A DNA stretch of 64,000 nt from Granulicella arctica (GTDB lineage Bacteria; Acidobacteriota; Terriglobia; Terriglobales; Acidobacteriaceae), in NCBI RefSeq assembly GCF_025685605.1, contig NZ_JAGTUT010000001.1, positions 4,278,001-4,342,000 on the forward strand, read 5' to 3'. Below, piece by piece: positions 33,024 through 41,554 of this stretch. The notes beneath the pieces are model-generated. The model searched no databases, was not told where the DNA came from, and saw nothing but the letters and a program-made list of their open reading frames with translations. The first letter of the stretch is position 1. Each line of letters starts with the position of its first letter. The position numbers and the translations under genes are program-made.

Positions 33024-34388
33024 ATGCAAATTGTTGAACCGGGTATTAACCACCTGTCGCACACCAATCCGTTTTTGAAGGGCAACTTTGCCCCGGTCAC
33101 CGTCGAGACAACAGCCTTCGACCTGCCGGTCCAAGGCACGATTCCAGAAGAACTAGAAGGGCGGCTGCTGAGGATTGGTCCCAATCCAATACAAATGCCG
33201 CAGCATCAGCAATATCACTGGTTCACGGGTACAGGCATGGCGCACGGTTTACGCCTCAGAGGGGGCAGGGCAGAGTGGTATCGCAATCGCTTCATCGTTG
33301 ACGGTATGAACGCCCCGATCCTAGGTCGTCCAAGACTACCTGGACCAGAGAATGGGGCCGGTCCGAATGTAGTCAACACAAACATACTTGGAATCTCGGG
33401 ACGGACCTACGCGACTGTGGAGGCCGGCGGACTGCCTGTTGAGCTTTCTTACACACTGGAGAGCGTGTCGCGTTCCAACTTGGCAGGAACCCTGGAACAT
33501 GGTTTTGTAGCTCATCCGAAATATGACCCCTCGACAGGCCAACTCCATGCCGTAAGCTATGAGCCGAAGTTGGAGACCCTGAGCTATATGGTGGTCGAGC
33601 CGAACGGAATGGCGAGAACGGTTGCACAGATACCTGCCGCACACCGACCCATGGTCCACGACATGGCCTTTACGTCGAAGTGGATTGTTGTGTTGGACCT
33701 TCCAGTGACCTTCGATCAAACGATCGGCCGTGGCAATTTTCCCTTCACTTGGAATTCGGACCGGATGCCTCGCATCGGCCTATTACCGCGCGATGGAGAC
33801 GTCAGGCTCCTGCGTTGGATTGAAGCACCTTCCTGCTTCGTCTTCCATGTGATGAACGCGTTTGACTCAGAAAATGCTGTCATTCTCGACGTTGTGCGCC
33901 ACGCTCGTGTGTTTGATAAATGGCGCAATGGGCCATTCGAGGCCGGGACCATGCTCATGCGTTGGCGCATTGATCTCCTAAACGGAAAGCTGACCGAGAC
34001 CATGTTGGAAGAGCGGAATTGCGAGTTCCCCCGCTTCAATGATGCTTTTGGTGGAAAGGAATACCGATTCGGCTATACTGCATCAGTCGCTGCGGACAGT
34101 GTTAACTTCGGTCCGGCCTATAAGCACGACGTGAGCACAGGTCAAACCGAAATACATGATTACGGACCTGCTTGCGCTACCTTGGAGCCCGTCTTTGTCG
34201 CCCGACAAGGCAGCACCGAAGAAGATGACGGCTGGATACTTTCCTTTGTCTATAACGGAGAACGGGACGCCTCAGACGTCGTCATCCTAAACGCCAAGGC
34301 CTTCTCCGAAAAGCCGGTTGCCATCATAACGTTACCCGTTCGCGTACCTTTTGGCTTCCATGGAAATTGGGTTACGGATGCAGGGTGA
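33024..34388 (+). CDS. Carotenoid oxygenase-family (RPE65/lignostilbene dioxygenase) protein
   Basis: 454 residues from the ATG at 33024, with GGAG 8-10 bases upstream. These non-haem iron enzymes cleave double bonds of carotenoids, apocarotenoids or stilbenes with O2, using four histidines on a seven-bladed propeller. Candidate ligands are in order: GFVAHPKYDPSTGQLHAVSY, PMVHDMAFTSKWIVVLDLP, FVFHVMNAFDSENAVILDV and, at the C-terminus, VPFGFHGNWV. The N-terminal GTIPEELEGRLLRIGPNPI is also typical. No signal peptide, so probably cytoplasmic. No carotenoid-biosynthesis gene is nearby, so the substrate may be exogenous (lignin-derived stilbenes or apocarotenoids). Confidence 0.92.
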   Translation: MQIVEPGINHLSHTNPFLKGNFAPVTVETTAFDLPVQGTIPEELEGRLLRIGPNPIQMPQHQQYHWFTGTGMAHGLRLRGGRAEWYRNRFIVDGMNAPILGRPRLPGPENGAGPNVVNTNILGISGRTYATVEAGGLPVELSYTLESVSRSNLAGTLEHGFVAHPKYDPSTGQLHAVSYEPKLETLSYMVVEPNGMARTVAQIPAAHRPMVHDMAFTSKWIVVLDLPVTFDQTIGRGNFPFTWNSDRMPRIGLLPRDGDVRLLRWIEAPSCFVFHVMNAFDSENAVILDVVRHARVFDKWRNGPFEAGTMLMRWRIDLLNGKLTETMLEERNCEFPRFNDAFGGKEYRFGYTASVAADSVNFGPAYKHDVSTGQTEIHDYGPACATLEPVFVARQGSTEEDDGWILSFVYNGERDASDVVILNAKAFSEKPVAIITLPVRVPFGFHGNWVTDAG

Positions 34389-34607
34389 CGTGTGGGAAAG
34401 TCGCGATTTCAAACGCATTGTTCTTGCAGCGTGAAAACAATGAACCCCGTCGACTTTCGGGCTCCTCTGCGCAACTTATCCGCGACGGATCGAGTACGCA
34501 ACATGCGATGTCCGTGGACGAAGCTGGTCTGCCCGATCTTTTGCACCACTTAGCTTGTTAGTGTAGCGCAGCTTTGAAGGGCCCAGCATTTCTATACCAA
34601 GGTCAGA

Positions 34608-35780
34608 GTTAGTCTTCGACCGGTTTAGGTTCCAGCCAGTACGCGGCTAGCCGCGTACTGGCTGGCGAACTCGCTTGGCGTCCTGTTATCGAAGATGCGT
34701 GAGGACGACTCTCATTGTATTCCGGCCTCCAGGCCTCGATCAGCTGCCTAGCTTCCTTCAGATCTATGCACCAGTGGATGTTCAGACACTCCGATCGGAA
34801 CGTCCCGTTGAAGCTTTCTACGAACGCATTATCTGTTGGCTTGCCTGGTCTGGAGAAGTCGATCTTCACTCCATTCCGATAGGCCCACAAGTCCATCACC
34901 TGACTGGTGAACTCGCTGCCGTTGTCGCAGTACAGCACCTTTGGAACTCCTCGGCTGGACTTCAGCCGGTTCAGCGTTTGTACAACGTCCTGTCCCTTCA
35001 GGCTCTGCCCAGCGTCGATTGCGACGGCTTCGCGGGTGAACACTTCGACGATGGTCAACGAGCGGAAGCGTGTTCCGTCCTGCAGTTGGTCCGAGACGAA
35101 GTCCATACTCCAGGTCCGATCCGGTGCCGTCGCCTTCAACTTCTCTTCACGTTGCCGTGACGCTTTGCGCTTCCCAGCAGGCTTCATCCGCTTCAGCATG
35201 AGGCCTTCCTCCTTGTATAGCCGGTACACCAGATACTTGCCCACATCCCAGCCTTCACGGTTCAACAGCACGCGGATCTTGCGATATCCGTAGCGCACTC
35301 TTGCCGGAGCGATCTCGCGGATCCGCATCCGCAACTCAGTCCGTGGATCGAGGCAGCTCTTGTAACGGTAGGTTGCTCTTGCCAGGCGAAGCACTCGGCA
35401 CGCACGCCGTTCGCTTACCAGGTAGCTCCCAACCAGACGCTCCACCATCGGTCCACGCCGCGAAGGCTTCACCATTTTTTTGGAGAGCACATCCTGACGC
35501 ATCGTCTTGTCCAGCGTCAGCTCCGCCACCAGCTGCTTCAGGCGCATGTGCTCCTCTTGCAACTGAGCCATCTTCCGAACCTCGTCCACCTCCAGGCCCG
35601 CATACTTCGCCTTCCACCGGTAGAACGTCTGTTCGCTGATCCCAGCCTTCCGGATCACCTCAGCCACAGGAACACCAACCTGCGCCTGCTTCAATACCCC
35701 AACAATCTGCTCCACAGTAAAGCGCTTCTTCTTCATTCAAAGCCTCCCCTTATTCAGGTCAGATTTAGTCGAAGACTAAC
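34608..35780. mobile_element. IS3-family (IS407/IS2-type) insertion sequence
   Basis: A 1,173-bp segment bounded by a 13-bp inverted repeat GTTAGTCTTCGAC (34608-34620; reverse complement 35768-35780). The left repeat includes the transposase stop codon. One transposase gene on the minus strand nearly fills it. No obvious target duplication flanks it (CAGA on the left, ATTT on the right), so the true ends may be offset by a few bases or a flank has been rearranged. Confidence 0.8.
34609..35736 (-). CDS. IS3-family transposase, OrfA and OrfB in one frame
   Basis: 375 residues. OrfA part: MKKKRFTVEQIVGVLKQAQV, then AGISEQTFYRWKAKYAGLEV and the coiled coil QEEHMRLKQLVAELTLDKTM. OrfB part: VRYGYRKIRVLLNREGWDV and a DDE core, WSMDFVSDQLQDG (Asp), KVLYCDNGSEFTS (Asp) and DNAFVESFNGTFRSECLN (Glu). 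At the usual OrfA/OrfB junction the coding strand has seven A residues (35481-35475) inside LSKKMVKP, where relatives undergo programmed frameshifting; here the frame runs straight through, giving a pre-fused transposase. It may be active, since over-fused OrfAB is functional in some IS3 elements, but loss of separate OrfA would alter control. Confidence 0.92.
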   Translation of the reverse strand: MKKKRFTVEQIVGVLKQAQVGVPVAEVIRKAGISEQTFYRWKAKYAGLEVDEVRKMAQLQEEHMRLKQLVAELTLDKTMRQDVLSKKMVKPSRRGPMVERLVGSYLVSERRACRVLRLARATYRYKSCLDPRTELRMRIREIAPARVRYGYRKIRVLLNREGWDVGKYLVYRLYKEEGLMLKRMKPAGKRKASRQREEKLKATAPDRTWSMDFVSDQLQDGTRFRSLTIVEVFTREAVAIDAGQSLKGQDVVQTLNRLKSSRGVPKVLYCDNGSEFTSQVMDLWAYRNGVKIDFSRPGKPTDNAFVESFNGTFRSECLNIHWCIDLKEARQLIEAWRPEYNESRPHASSITGRQASSPASTRLAAYWLEPKPVED

Positions 35781-35956
35781 ATTTCAACTGGTCCAGGAAT
35801 AACGCGGCCGATCAACACCGCTCGGTTTCTCCCTGCGACCTGCGTTCCCGCTTTGACTCCGGCCCCGCACGCCGGGAAGCACGGCAGAATTCCTGTTTCC
35901 ACGAGGGGCATACCTCGTCCCTTTTCGTCGCCGGTGCCGAAGCTACGTGCTGAACA

Positions 35957-37567
35957 TCAATGGCCGGGCGTGGCATCAGGGTCGATACGAAAATTCCTCG
36001 TGAAAAGCGCAAGAGGAGCGATCATCAAAGTTAGCACACCAATAGCCCAGAAGCAGTCCGTGTATGCCAAGATGCGAACCTGCGCATCGAAGAGCTGACC
36101 GACAAAAAAGATAGCTCCTCTGGCTGCATCGGCCGGAGACCGCCCATGCTGTTGAAGGTATCGATCAACGGCGTTGATGGTTTGCTGTAAACGCAGGGAT
36201 GTTGCTGGAAGATTGTCTGCAAGACGTGATTGATGGAAACTCGTCCTTCGTTCTGCGAGAGTGGTGGCGAAAGCGATACCAAAGCTTCCACCCCAATTTC
36301 TGAAGAAATTTGTCAAGCTCGACGCTTTGTCGTTCTGATCGGGTCGCAGTTCCGAATACGTAATCACCGTTAACGGGACGAAGAAGAATGCGTAACCGAA
36401 TCCCTGCAAGGCACGCGCGAAAGCGTAATGACCGTAGTTTGTATCCAAGTTGAAATGACTGTAGTAAAGAAACGAGAAGCCCGCAAAGGAGATCGCCATG
36501 AACATCAGATACTTAGGACGGATGACTCCCCTTTGCACTAAGACTGCCCCTACGGGAGCTAGAACGGTGATAACGGCGGCGCCCGGTCCGAGGACGAGGC
36601 CGGCGTCCAGCGCACGATAGCCATAGAGTGTCTGCAGAATCTGCGGAAGTAGGGTTGTCGAAGCAAAGAGGCCGACCGCGAAAAGGAAGTAGAAGACGTT
36701 TGCGATGGCAAAGTTTCTTTTGGCTAGAAGGTGAAGGTCAATCACCGGATCTTTGTGATTCCATTCCCAAAAAACAGCAGAAACGAGACACAGAAGCGCA
36801 ACAACGAAGGCCCAACAAATAAATGCGGAGCCGAACCAGTCATCTATCTGACCACGGTCAAGAAGAACCTCTAGTGCTGCCGAGCCGAGTGCGAGCAAGA
36901 AGATTCCGACCACGTCGATGTTCAATTTACCGCTCGGGGAACGTGCCGTTTTTCTCTCCTCGGTAAATGCCGGAGGGTCGTGCACGAAGCGATTCGTCAG
37001 AAACAGCGACAGCAATCCTATAGGTAGGTTGATCAAGAAGCACCAGCGCCAACTAAAGTTGTCAGTGATCCAGCCTCCTACCACCGGACCGACAGCGGGG
37101 GCTACAACAATGGCCACTGTGTAAAGTGCGAAAGCTGAAGCTCTCTTGGCGGGAGGGAATGTGTCTACAAGGATTGCTTGCTCAACCGGAGCCAAACCGC
37201 CTCCTCCTATCCCTTGTAGAACGCGAGCAATCAGCATGATCGGCAGGCTGGGAGCCACGCCGCATAGGAGTGAGCTGAGCGTGAAAAGCAGAACGCAGGC
37301 CATGTAGTAATTCTTTCGACCGAAGACACGACTAAGCCACGCGGACATTGGTAGGACGACAGCGTTCGCTACGAGATACGTTGTGAGAATCCAAGTCACT
37401 TCGTCGAAGGATCGGCCCAGACCTCCTGCCATATGAGGTAGAGCCACATTCGCGATGGAGGTGTCGAGGAGCTCCATGAATGTCGCGATTGTTACAGTCA
37501 ATGCGATGATCCATGGGTTCACTCCTGAGCGCATGTTGCGTTTTGGCCCATCCCCTTGCTTGTTCAT
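35957..37567 (-). CDS. DHA2-family drug:H+ antiporter (EmrB/QacA-like, 14 TM)
   Basis: 536 residues with about 14 hydrophobic helices. Diagnostic motifs: FMELLDTSIANVALPHMAGG in helix 1 (motif D1), WLSRVFGRKNYYMACVLLF (motif A), LQGIGGGGLAPVEQAILVDT (motif B region) and APAVGPVVGGWITDNFSWRW (antiporter motif C, GPxxGG). Inner-membrane proton-driven exporter of drugs or toxic metabolites. It is the last gene of a probable operon with a TetR regulator and an NmrA-like protein, 206 bases downstream of the latter. No EmrA-type membrane-fusion gene is adjacent. Confidence 0.92.
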   Translation of the reverse strand: MNKQGDGPKRNMRSGVNPWIIALTVTIATFMELLDTSIANVALPHMAGGLGRSFDEVTWILTTYLVANAVVLPMSAWLSRVFGRKNYYMACVLLFTLSSLLCGVAPSLPIMLIARVLQGIGGGGLAPVEQAILVDTFPPAKRASAFALYTVAIVVAPAVGPVVGGWITDNFSWRWCFLINLPIGLLSLFLTNRFVHDPPAFTEERKTARSPSGKLNIDVVGIFLLALGSAALEVLLDRGQIDDWFGSAFICWAFVVALLCLVSAVFWEWNHKDPVIDLHLLAKRNFAIANVFYFLFAVGLFASTTLLPQILQTLYGYRALDAGLVLGPGAAVITVLAPVGAVLVQRGVIRPKYLMFMAISFAGFSFLYYSHFNLDTNYGHYAFARALQGFGYAFFFVPLTVITYSELRPDQNDKASSLTNFFRNWGGSFGIAFATTLAERRTSFHQSRLADNLPATSLRLQQTINAVDRYLQQHGRSPADAARGAIFFVGQLFDAQVRILAYTDCFWAIGVLTLMIAPLALFTRNFRIDPDATPGH

Positions 37568-37773
37568 TGTTTGTTGCTCTCCAACCTGACTGCTTAGTGT
37601 TGCTTTGAGAGCGCACGATGATAATCCGCTTACCGTGGGCAGAACTTACTGCGTCCGGTGAGAGTCGGTTTGTGAGTCCGCTGTTTTGAGTGAGTGAGCA
37701 ACCATGGGCAGATCTTATGGTTGCGCTTTCCAACGCTGAAGGCATGTTTCTCTCTGAATGATAGGAGCAAAGA

Positions 37774-38667
37774 TCAGGGCGCCATCGGACGCTTGCGCAG
37801 CTCTCTCGCAAACATTGCGAGCGTCGTGGTTGGCTTTCCCAAGTTTCGCCAAGTATCAGCGGCGTAGAAAGGATCCTCATGACTGCCAAAATATGCGAAG
37901 AGATGACTGACAAACTTCATCTTGGTGTTGAAGAGCCCTATGATCCGGATCACCCACAGCGGCGCCACCCGGATCTTTAGCGCCGGATCATAAACCTCGA
38001 CAAATAATTCCATCGCTCGTCTGATGGAGATGGCTTCGGGGCCCTGAATCGGACAGTGCTCAGGCATCTTTTCACGGTTCTGAAAGGCCTTGACCACCTG
38101 CCGAGCATAGTCCACGACGCTGATCCAATAGATCTTTACCTTTGTGTTGCCGACCCACTGGAGGGCGCGCTTGTCTATCATGTTCGGCAATAGCTCCATG
38201 AAATGGGTCGGCGCAAAGAATGTATGGGGGATGCCGGAAGCCGCGATGATCTCATGTCCCTCCATCCGAATTAGATTGGGGACCATGTTGCTCTTCATGC
38301 TCTTGAGTGCTGGAGGATAAGCGCCGAGAGCACCGATCTTTGCGACATACTGAATTTCCAGCCCTTGGGCGGCGGTCATCAGGTTTCTCACGCCTTCCCG
38401 CTCCTCGTAAAACGGCAGATTTAGGTCTGTCGTCTCGGTGGCCAGATTTAGGTAAATGGCGTCCATTCCTTCGAGGGCAGCGCGAAGACTCAGGATGTCG
38501 TGGAGGTCCCCTTGGACGATCTCGACATTTGAAGGAAGCATCGTCTTTGCTTTTTCTCGCGAACGAACGATTGCCCGAACTTGGAAATTCTTCGCCAGCT
38601 CTACGACTACTGGCGCTCCAAGACGACCCGTTGCCCCAATGACAGCTATCTTCTTTATCGATTTCAT
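37774..38667 (-). CDS. NmrA-like NAD(P)-binding protein
   Basis: 297 residues beginning MKSIKKIAVIGATGRLGAPV, a Rossmann GATGRLG motif, followed by VRAIVRSREKAKTMLPSNVE and IVQGDLHDILSLRAALEGMD. This is the atypical short-chain dehydrogenase/NmrA pattern. A canonical YxxxK catalytic pair is not clear, so it may be a redox sensor or a reductase. It starts two bases after the TetR stop; the AGGAG ribosome binding site lies inside the last codons of the TetR gene, so the two are co-expressed. Cytoplasmic. Confidence 0.85.
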   Translation of the reverse strand: MKSIKKIAVIGATGRLGAPVVVELAKNFQVRAIVRSREKAKTMLPSNVEIVQGDLHDILSLRAALEGMDAIYLNLATETTDLNLPFYEEREGVRNLMTAAQGLEIQYVAKIGALGAYPPALKSMKSNMVPNLIRMEGHEIIAASGIPHTFFAPTHFMELLPNMIDKRALQWVGNTKVKIYWISVVDYARQVVKAFQNREKMPEHCPIQGPEAISIRRAMELFVEVYDPALKIRVAPLWVIRIIGLFNTKMKFVSHLFAYFGSHEDPFYAADTWRNLGKPTTTLAMFARELRKRPMAP

Positions 38668-38669
38668 CT

Positions 38670-39371
38670 TTACTCCTGACCTATGCGTGCAAGGATGCTC
38701 TTAAGCTCTTTGGGATCGTAGTGCCGATTGATGGCGGTATTTTTCAGTCCAAGGCCGCGCAGCAGAAAGCGGACAGCGCTTTCCGTCAGTCGTTCTTGGG
38801 TCATGCCGTAATCGACGACATCGTTTTCCGGTAGACGGATCAAATGCAGCGTGTTCGCGAGATGGTGAACAAACCAAATCTCGGCCTTGCCGGTAGAAAT
38901 TCCCTCCTCGACGTCTCCAGCCGCCCTCGCGGCATCAAGGGACTTTTCAAACAAGCCGACCCACGGCTTCACATGCCGATCAAGAAACGCCTTCGCGAAA
39001 CGACCGTCGCCGACCAGGCTGGAGGTGACGAGACGCTTAGTGTCCTCGTGAGACTGTCGTGCGCCGATCCCTGGGAACACAGCTTGCACCAGCACAGCGA
39101 CGCCCATAACCAACGTCGCCGTTGACGGCGTTGCTCCCTCGATAAGGGACACGCCGAGCGCGTTTGCCTCGACGCAATGACTCTCGAGCTCGGCATACAG
39201 CGCGTCCTTTCCTGGAAAGTGCCTATAAAGAAGGGCTTCGGAGACGCCCGCCGCCTTGGCGAGGTCCTTCGTTGTGGTGCCCGATCGTCCGAGGCGTGCG
39301 AACACCGGCGCAGCAGCCGTCATAATCGCTTGTCTGCGGTCTGCGGCAGGGAGTTTCGAGTTTGTGCGCAT
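38670..39371 (-). CDS. TetR/AcrR-family regulator, first gene of the NmrA-MFS operon
   Basis: 233 residues. N-terminal HTH: RRQAIMTAAAPVFARLGRSG, TTTKDLAKAAGVSEALLYRH, FPGKDALYAE (residues about 13-60). The C-terminal ligand domain is typical in length. AAGGAG lies 6 bases before the ATG. Directly upstream is a 14-bp perfect inverted repeat covering the promoter (39386-39421), so the protein very probably represses its own operon and is released by a substrate of the downstream exporter. Confidence 0.92.
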   Translation of the reverse strand: MRTNSKLPAADRRQAIMTAAAPVFARLGRSGTTTKDLAKAAGVSEALLYRHFPGKDALYAELESHCVEANALGVSLIEGATPSTATLVMGVAVLVQAVFPGIGARQSHEDTKRLVTSSLVGDGRFAKAFLDRHVKPWVGLFEKSLDAARAAGDVEEGISTGKAEIWFVHHLANTLHLIRLPENDVVDYGMTQERLTESAVRFLLRGLGLKNTAINRHYDPKELKSILARIGQE

Positions 39372-39385
39372 GATTTCTCCTTACC

Positions 39386-39421
39386 TCTTGACAGTAAGTG
39401 AATATTTACTTACTGTCAAGA
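39386..39421 (-). promoter_or_regulatory. Promoter covered by a 14-bp perfect palindromic operator
   Basis: TCTTGACAGTAAGT (39386-39399) and its exact reverse complement (39408-39421) are separated by 8 bases. On the minus strand the same bases supply a perfect -35 box TTGACA (39419-39414) and, after a 17-base spacer, a -10-like TACTGT. A TetR dimer bound here would sit across the whole promoter. The TTACTTACTGTCA half-site is of the kind seen for TetR/AcrR regulators. Confidence 0.85.
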
Positions 39422-40098
39422 CAAGGGTGGGGCGGGCATGCGGAAAAAGGCGGTCATATCAATCCATGCTGCAGGAGAGGGGTCGGAGATTGAACGAGCT
39501 TTGTTCCCGCTGCTTGTGCTCGTCAGAAGTACGGTCCCATAGGCTTGGCCGACGTAGCGATCTGGGTCGGGGGCGACTACACCCCCGTCGTCCGGCAGGG
39601 GCGCGGCTTGAACAGCCTCGCCTGGTCGCCCGGCACACCATGTCAGCCGATCGTTGTTCCAGGGAAGCGGTCGTGACACCTCAGGTTAGTGCCGCAACGA
39701 ATGCCGTCGACGCCGCGCGCGAGCGGCTGGCATTGCGCATGTTCCGAAACTGGAGTTGTCCCGATTATGACCAGATTCTTCGGCTCACGCGGATGTTGGC
39801 GGATGGCTTGGACGACGCGCCAGCGGCAGGGTCGAAACTGGCGGAAAGCATGGCTCAGGAGGGAGCTTCTCCCACGGGAACAGATGCACGGAGTGATCGG
39901 CGCACCATGAAGGTTATTTACGACTCTCACATCCAAACGTAAACGGCTTCATCCTGGGCCTAAAGACCAGTGTTTCTCTCTCTACAGAACACGTCGTAGC
40001 GCGCCCCTCTCCAAAGTTCAAGATCTTTTGAGCCTAAGGAAAAAGATTTGACCAGAAGCGATTAGAACACCAAACATGTTTCGGGACAGGGTGCAGAG
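39422..40098. other. 677-bp stretch without a supportable gene
   Basis: Several overlapping frames are open but none has recognisable motifs, a signal peptide or a convincing start. Base composition is more GC-rich between about 39,480 and 39,900, as if it were decayed coding sequence, but I cannot name a family. The right end carries the promoter of the LysR gene. Confidence 0.4.
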
Positions 40099-41043
40099 AT
40101 GAACTTCCCAGTCGAAACTCGCTTGCAGCTTACAGCTATCACCCTCGCGGATGAATTGAGCTTCACTAGAGCTGCCGAGCGACTGGAAATCACTCAGCCG
40201 GCTCTCAGTAAACGGATCGCCGAACTGGAGAAGCGAGTTGGCTTCATCATCTTTAAGCGTAACCAGAGAACAGTCGAGTTAACCGAGGCCGGACAAGTCT
40301 TCGTCAGAGGTTGTAAGGATGCCGCCGCTCTGCTCGAAAGGGCTGTGAGGCTCGCGCGCGCGACCCACGATGAGGTTCGACCCGTACTCACTATTGGGCA
40401 CAGCCCGTATGTTGACCCCAGCCTAGTATCTGCCGTTTTGAGCGTTCATCTTCCCCTCCATGCAGACTTGAGGCTTCGCATGGAGAGCATGTTTGCTCTA
40501 GACCTTGCCCACTCCGTCTTGGCCGCAGAACTGGACCTTGCCATCATTACAGAGCCGTCCGATAATCCGCTTCTGACAAGCGTCGAAATTGCCACGGCTC
40601 CCCTCTGTGTGGTGATGCCAGTTGAACATCCGGCTGCGCAGGGTAGAAGTGTATCTATTCGAGACTTAGGGGAAGTCGGGTGGATGATCTTTCCCCGAAA
40701 AGCGCATCCTGTCGTTTATGACCGCGTCCTGGAAGTCGCGAGGCAGGCGGGAACTTCACCAGTGGAACTGCATCATTACGTCAGCCCACAAGAAGTGGTC
40801 CAGCTCATAGCGGAAAATTTTGGCGTTGCCTTTGTGGCAAAAGGCGTCGCCGAACCTCTGCAGAGTCGGGAAATCGCCGTCAGACCGTTGTCTGAGCGGT
40901 CCCTCCAACTCAAGAGTTACCTCGTGCTTCGTGCCGATCAATCAGCTCGCTTGGTGAATGAGTTCGGAAGGGCGTTCCTAAAGAAGGTCTTCCCGAACGC
41001 CAAACTTGTGGACTCCAATGGGCAAATGCTTCTCAAGCTGTAG
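40099..41043 (+). CDS. LysR-family transcriptional regulator
   Basis: 314 residues. The N-terminal winged HTH is clear: LTAITLADELSFTRAAERLE, ITQPALSKRIAELEKRVGFI, FKRNQRTVELTEAGQVFV (residues about 8-65). The C-terminal periplasmic-binding-protein-like effector domain runs from about 90 to 295 (VLTIGHSPYVDPSLVSAVLS; LDLAIITEPSDNPLLTSVEI; WMIFPRKAHPVVYDRVLEVA). Cytoplasmic tetramer by family knowledge. No divergent enzyme gene accompanies it, which is unusual for LysR regulators; the partner gene may have been lost in the stretch to its left. Confidence 0.92.
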   Translation: MNFPVETRLQLTAITLADELSFTRAAERLEITQPALSKRIAELEKRVGFIIFKRNQRTVELTEAGQVFVRGCKDAAALLERAVRLARATHDEVRPVLTIGHSPYVDPSLVSAVLSVHLPLHADLRLRMESMFALDLAHSVLAAELDLAIITEPSDNPLLTSVEIATAPLCVVMPVEHPAAQGRSVSIRDLGEVGWMIFPRKAHPVVYDRVLEVARQAGTSPVELHHYVSPQEVVQLIAENFGVAFVAKGVAEPLQSREIAVRPLSERSLQLKSYLVLRADQSARLVNEFGRAFLKKVFPNAKLVDSNGQMLLKL

Positions 41044-41214
41044 AGCGGCGGCGAGCACTTATTCCCTGGGGGAATAACTCAAATACGAAAAGGAATTGGA
41101 CGGCGTGGAATGGTACAGTCAATCCTTGTCTCCACAGAGTTGCCGAGTTCGTAAGCCGGCAAACGGTTGCGGAAACTTGGCAAAACCGTTGGATTTTCGT
41201 GGAGGAGAAGCCTC

Positions 41215-41451
41215 ATGACCGAGCTGCGCAAGCCGCCCGTTTCCGAGAAGGGTGAGATCCCAGTATTTGGTCCGGGAGCCGCCCCGCTCATTGACAGCAA
41301 TCAAGCCGCCCAGTTTCTGGGTGTCCATCCGAGAACCTTACAAAGGATGGTCCTGCGAGGTGAGATCGCCGCCGTCAAGGTTGGGAAACTTTGGCGATTT
41401 GTGCCGTCGGCGATTCAGGAATGGGTCGCACAGCACAGCATCGCCAGCTAG
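41215..41451 (+). CDS. Excisionase-like helix-turn-helix protein (MerR/HTH_17 type)
   Basis: 78 residues from the ATG at 41215, with GGAGGAG 5-6 bases upstream. The C-terminal two thirds is a MerR-like DNA-binding fold: LIDSNQAAQFLGVHPRTLQR, MVLRGEIAAVKVGKLWRFVP, then IQEWVAQHS. Short proteins with this domain act as excisionases or integrase regulators (AlpA/Xis-like). Its place 104 bases upstream of a tyrosine integrase near a tRNA gene supports a recombination-directionality role, though this is inferred. Confidence 0.8.
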   Translation: MTELRKPPVSEKGEIPVFGPGAAPLIDSNQAAQFLGVHPRTLQRMVLRGEIAAVKVGKLWRFVPSAIQEWVAQHSIAS

Positions 41452-41554
41452 CCCCGGCGCTCCTTTACACACCTTCATTTTTATAGTTTTCCCGCGGACG
41501 TTGGGCTAAGCTTAAGACAGCCATTTGTGCCGGGAAATCAAGGAAAGGACCTTG

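Noticed and set aside
34601..35770. GGTCAGAGTTAGTC (34601) versus GGTCAGATTTAGTC (35757) as a target duplication of the IS3-family element
   Set aside because: The right copy lies inside the terminal inverted repeat rather than outside it, and the copies are not identical, so the resemblance is likely accidental.
39422..39942. Long plus-strand open frame extending from 39256 to 39942
   Set aside because: Its first part overlaps the TetR gene and its operator on the other strand. Its composition is arginine-rich without motifs, and no ribosome binding site supports it.
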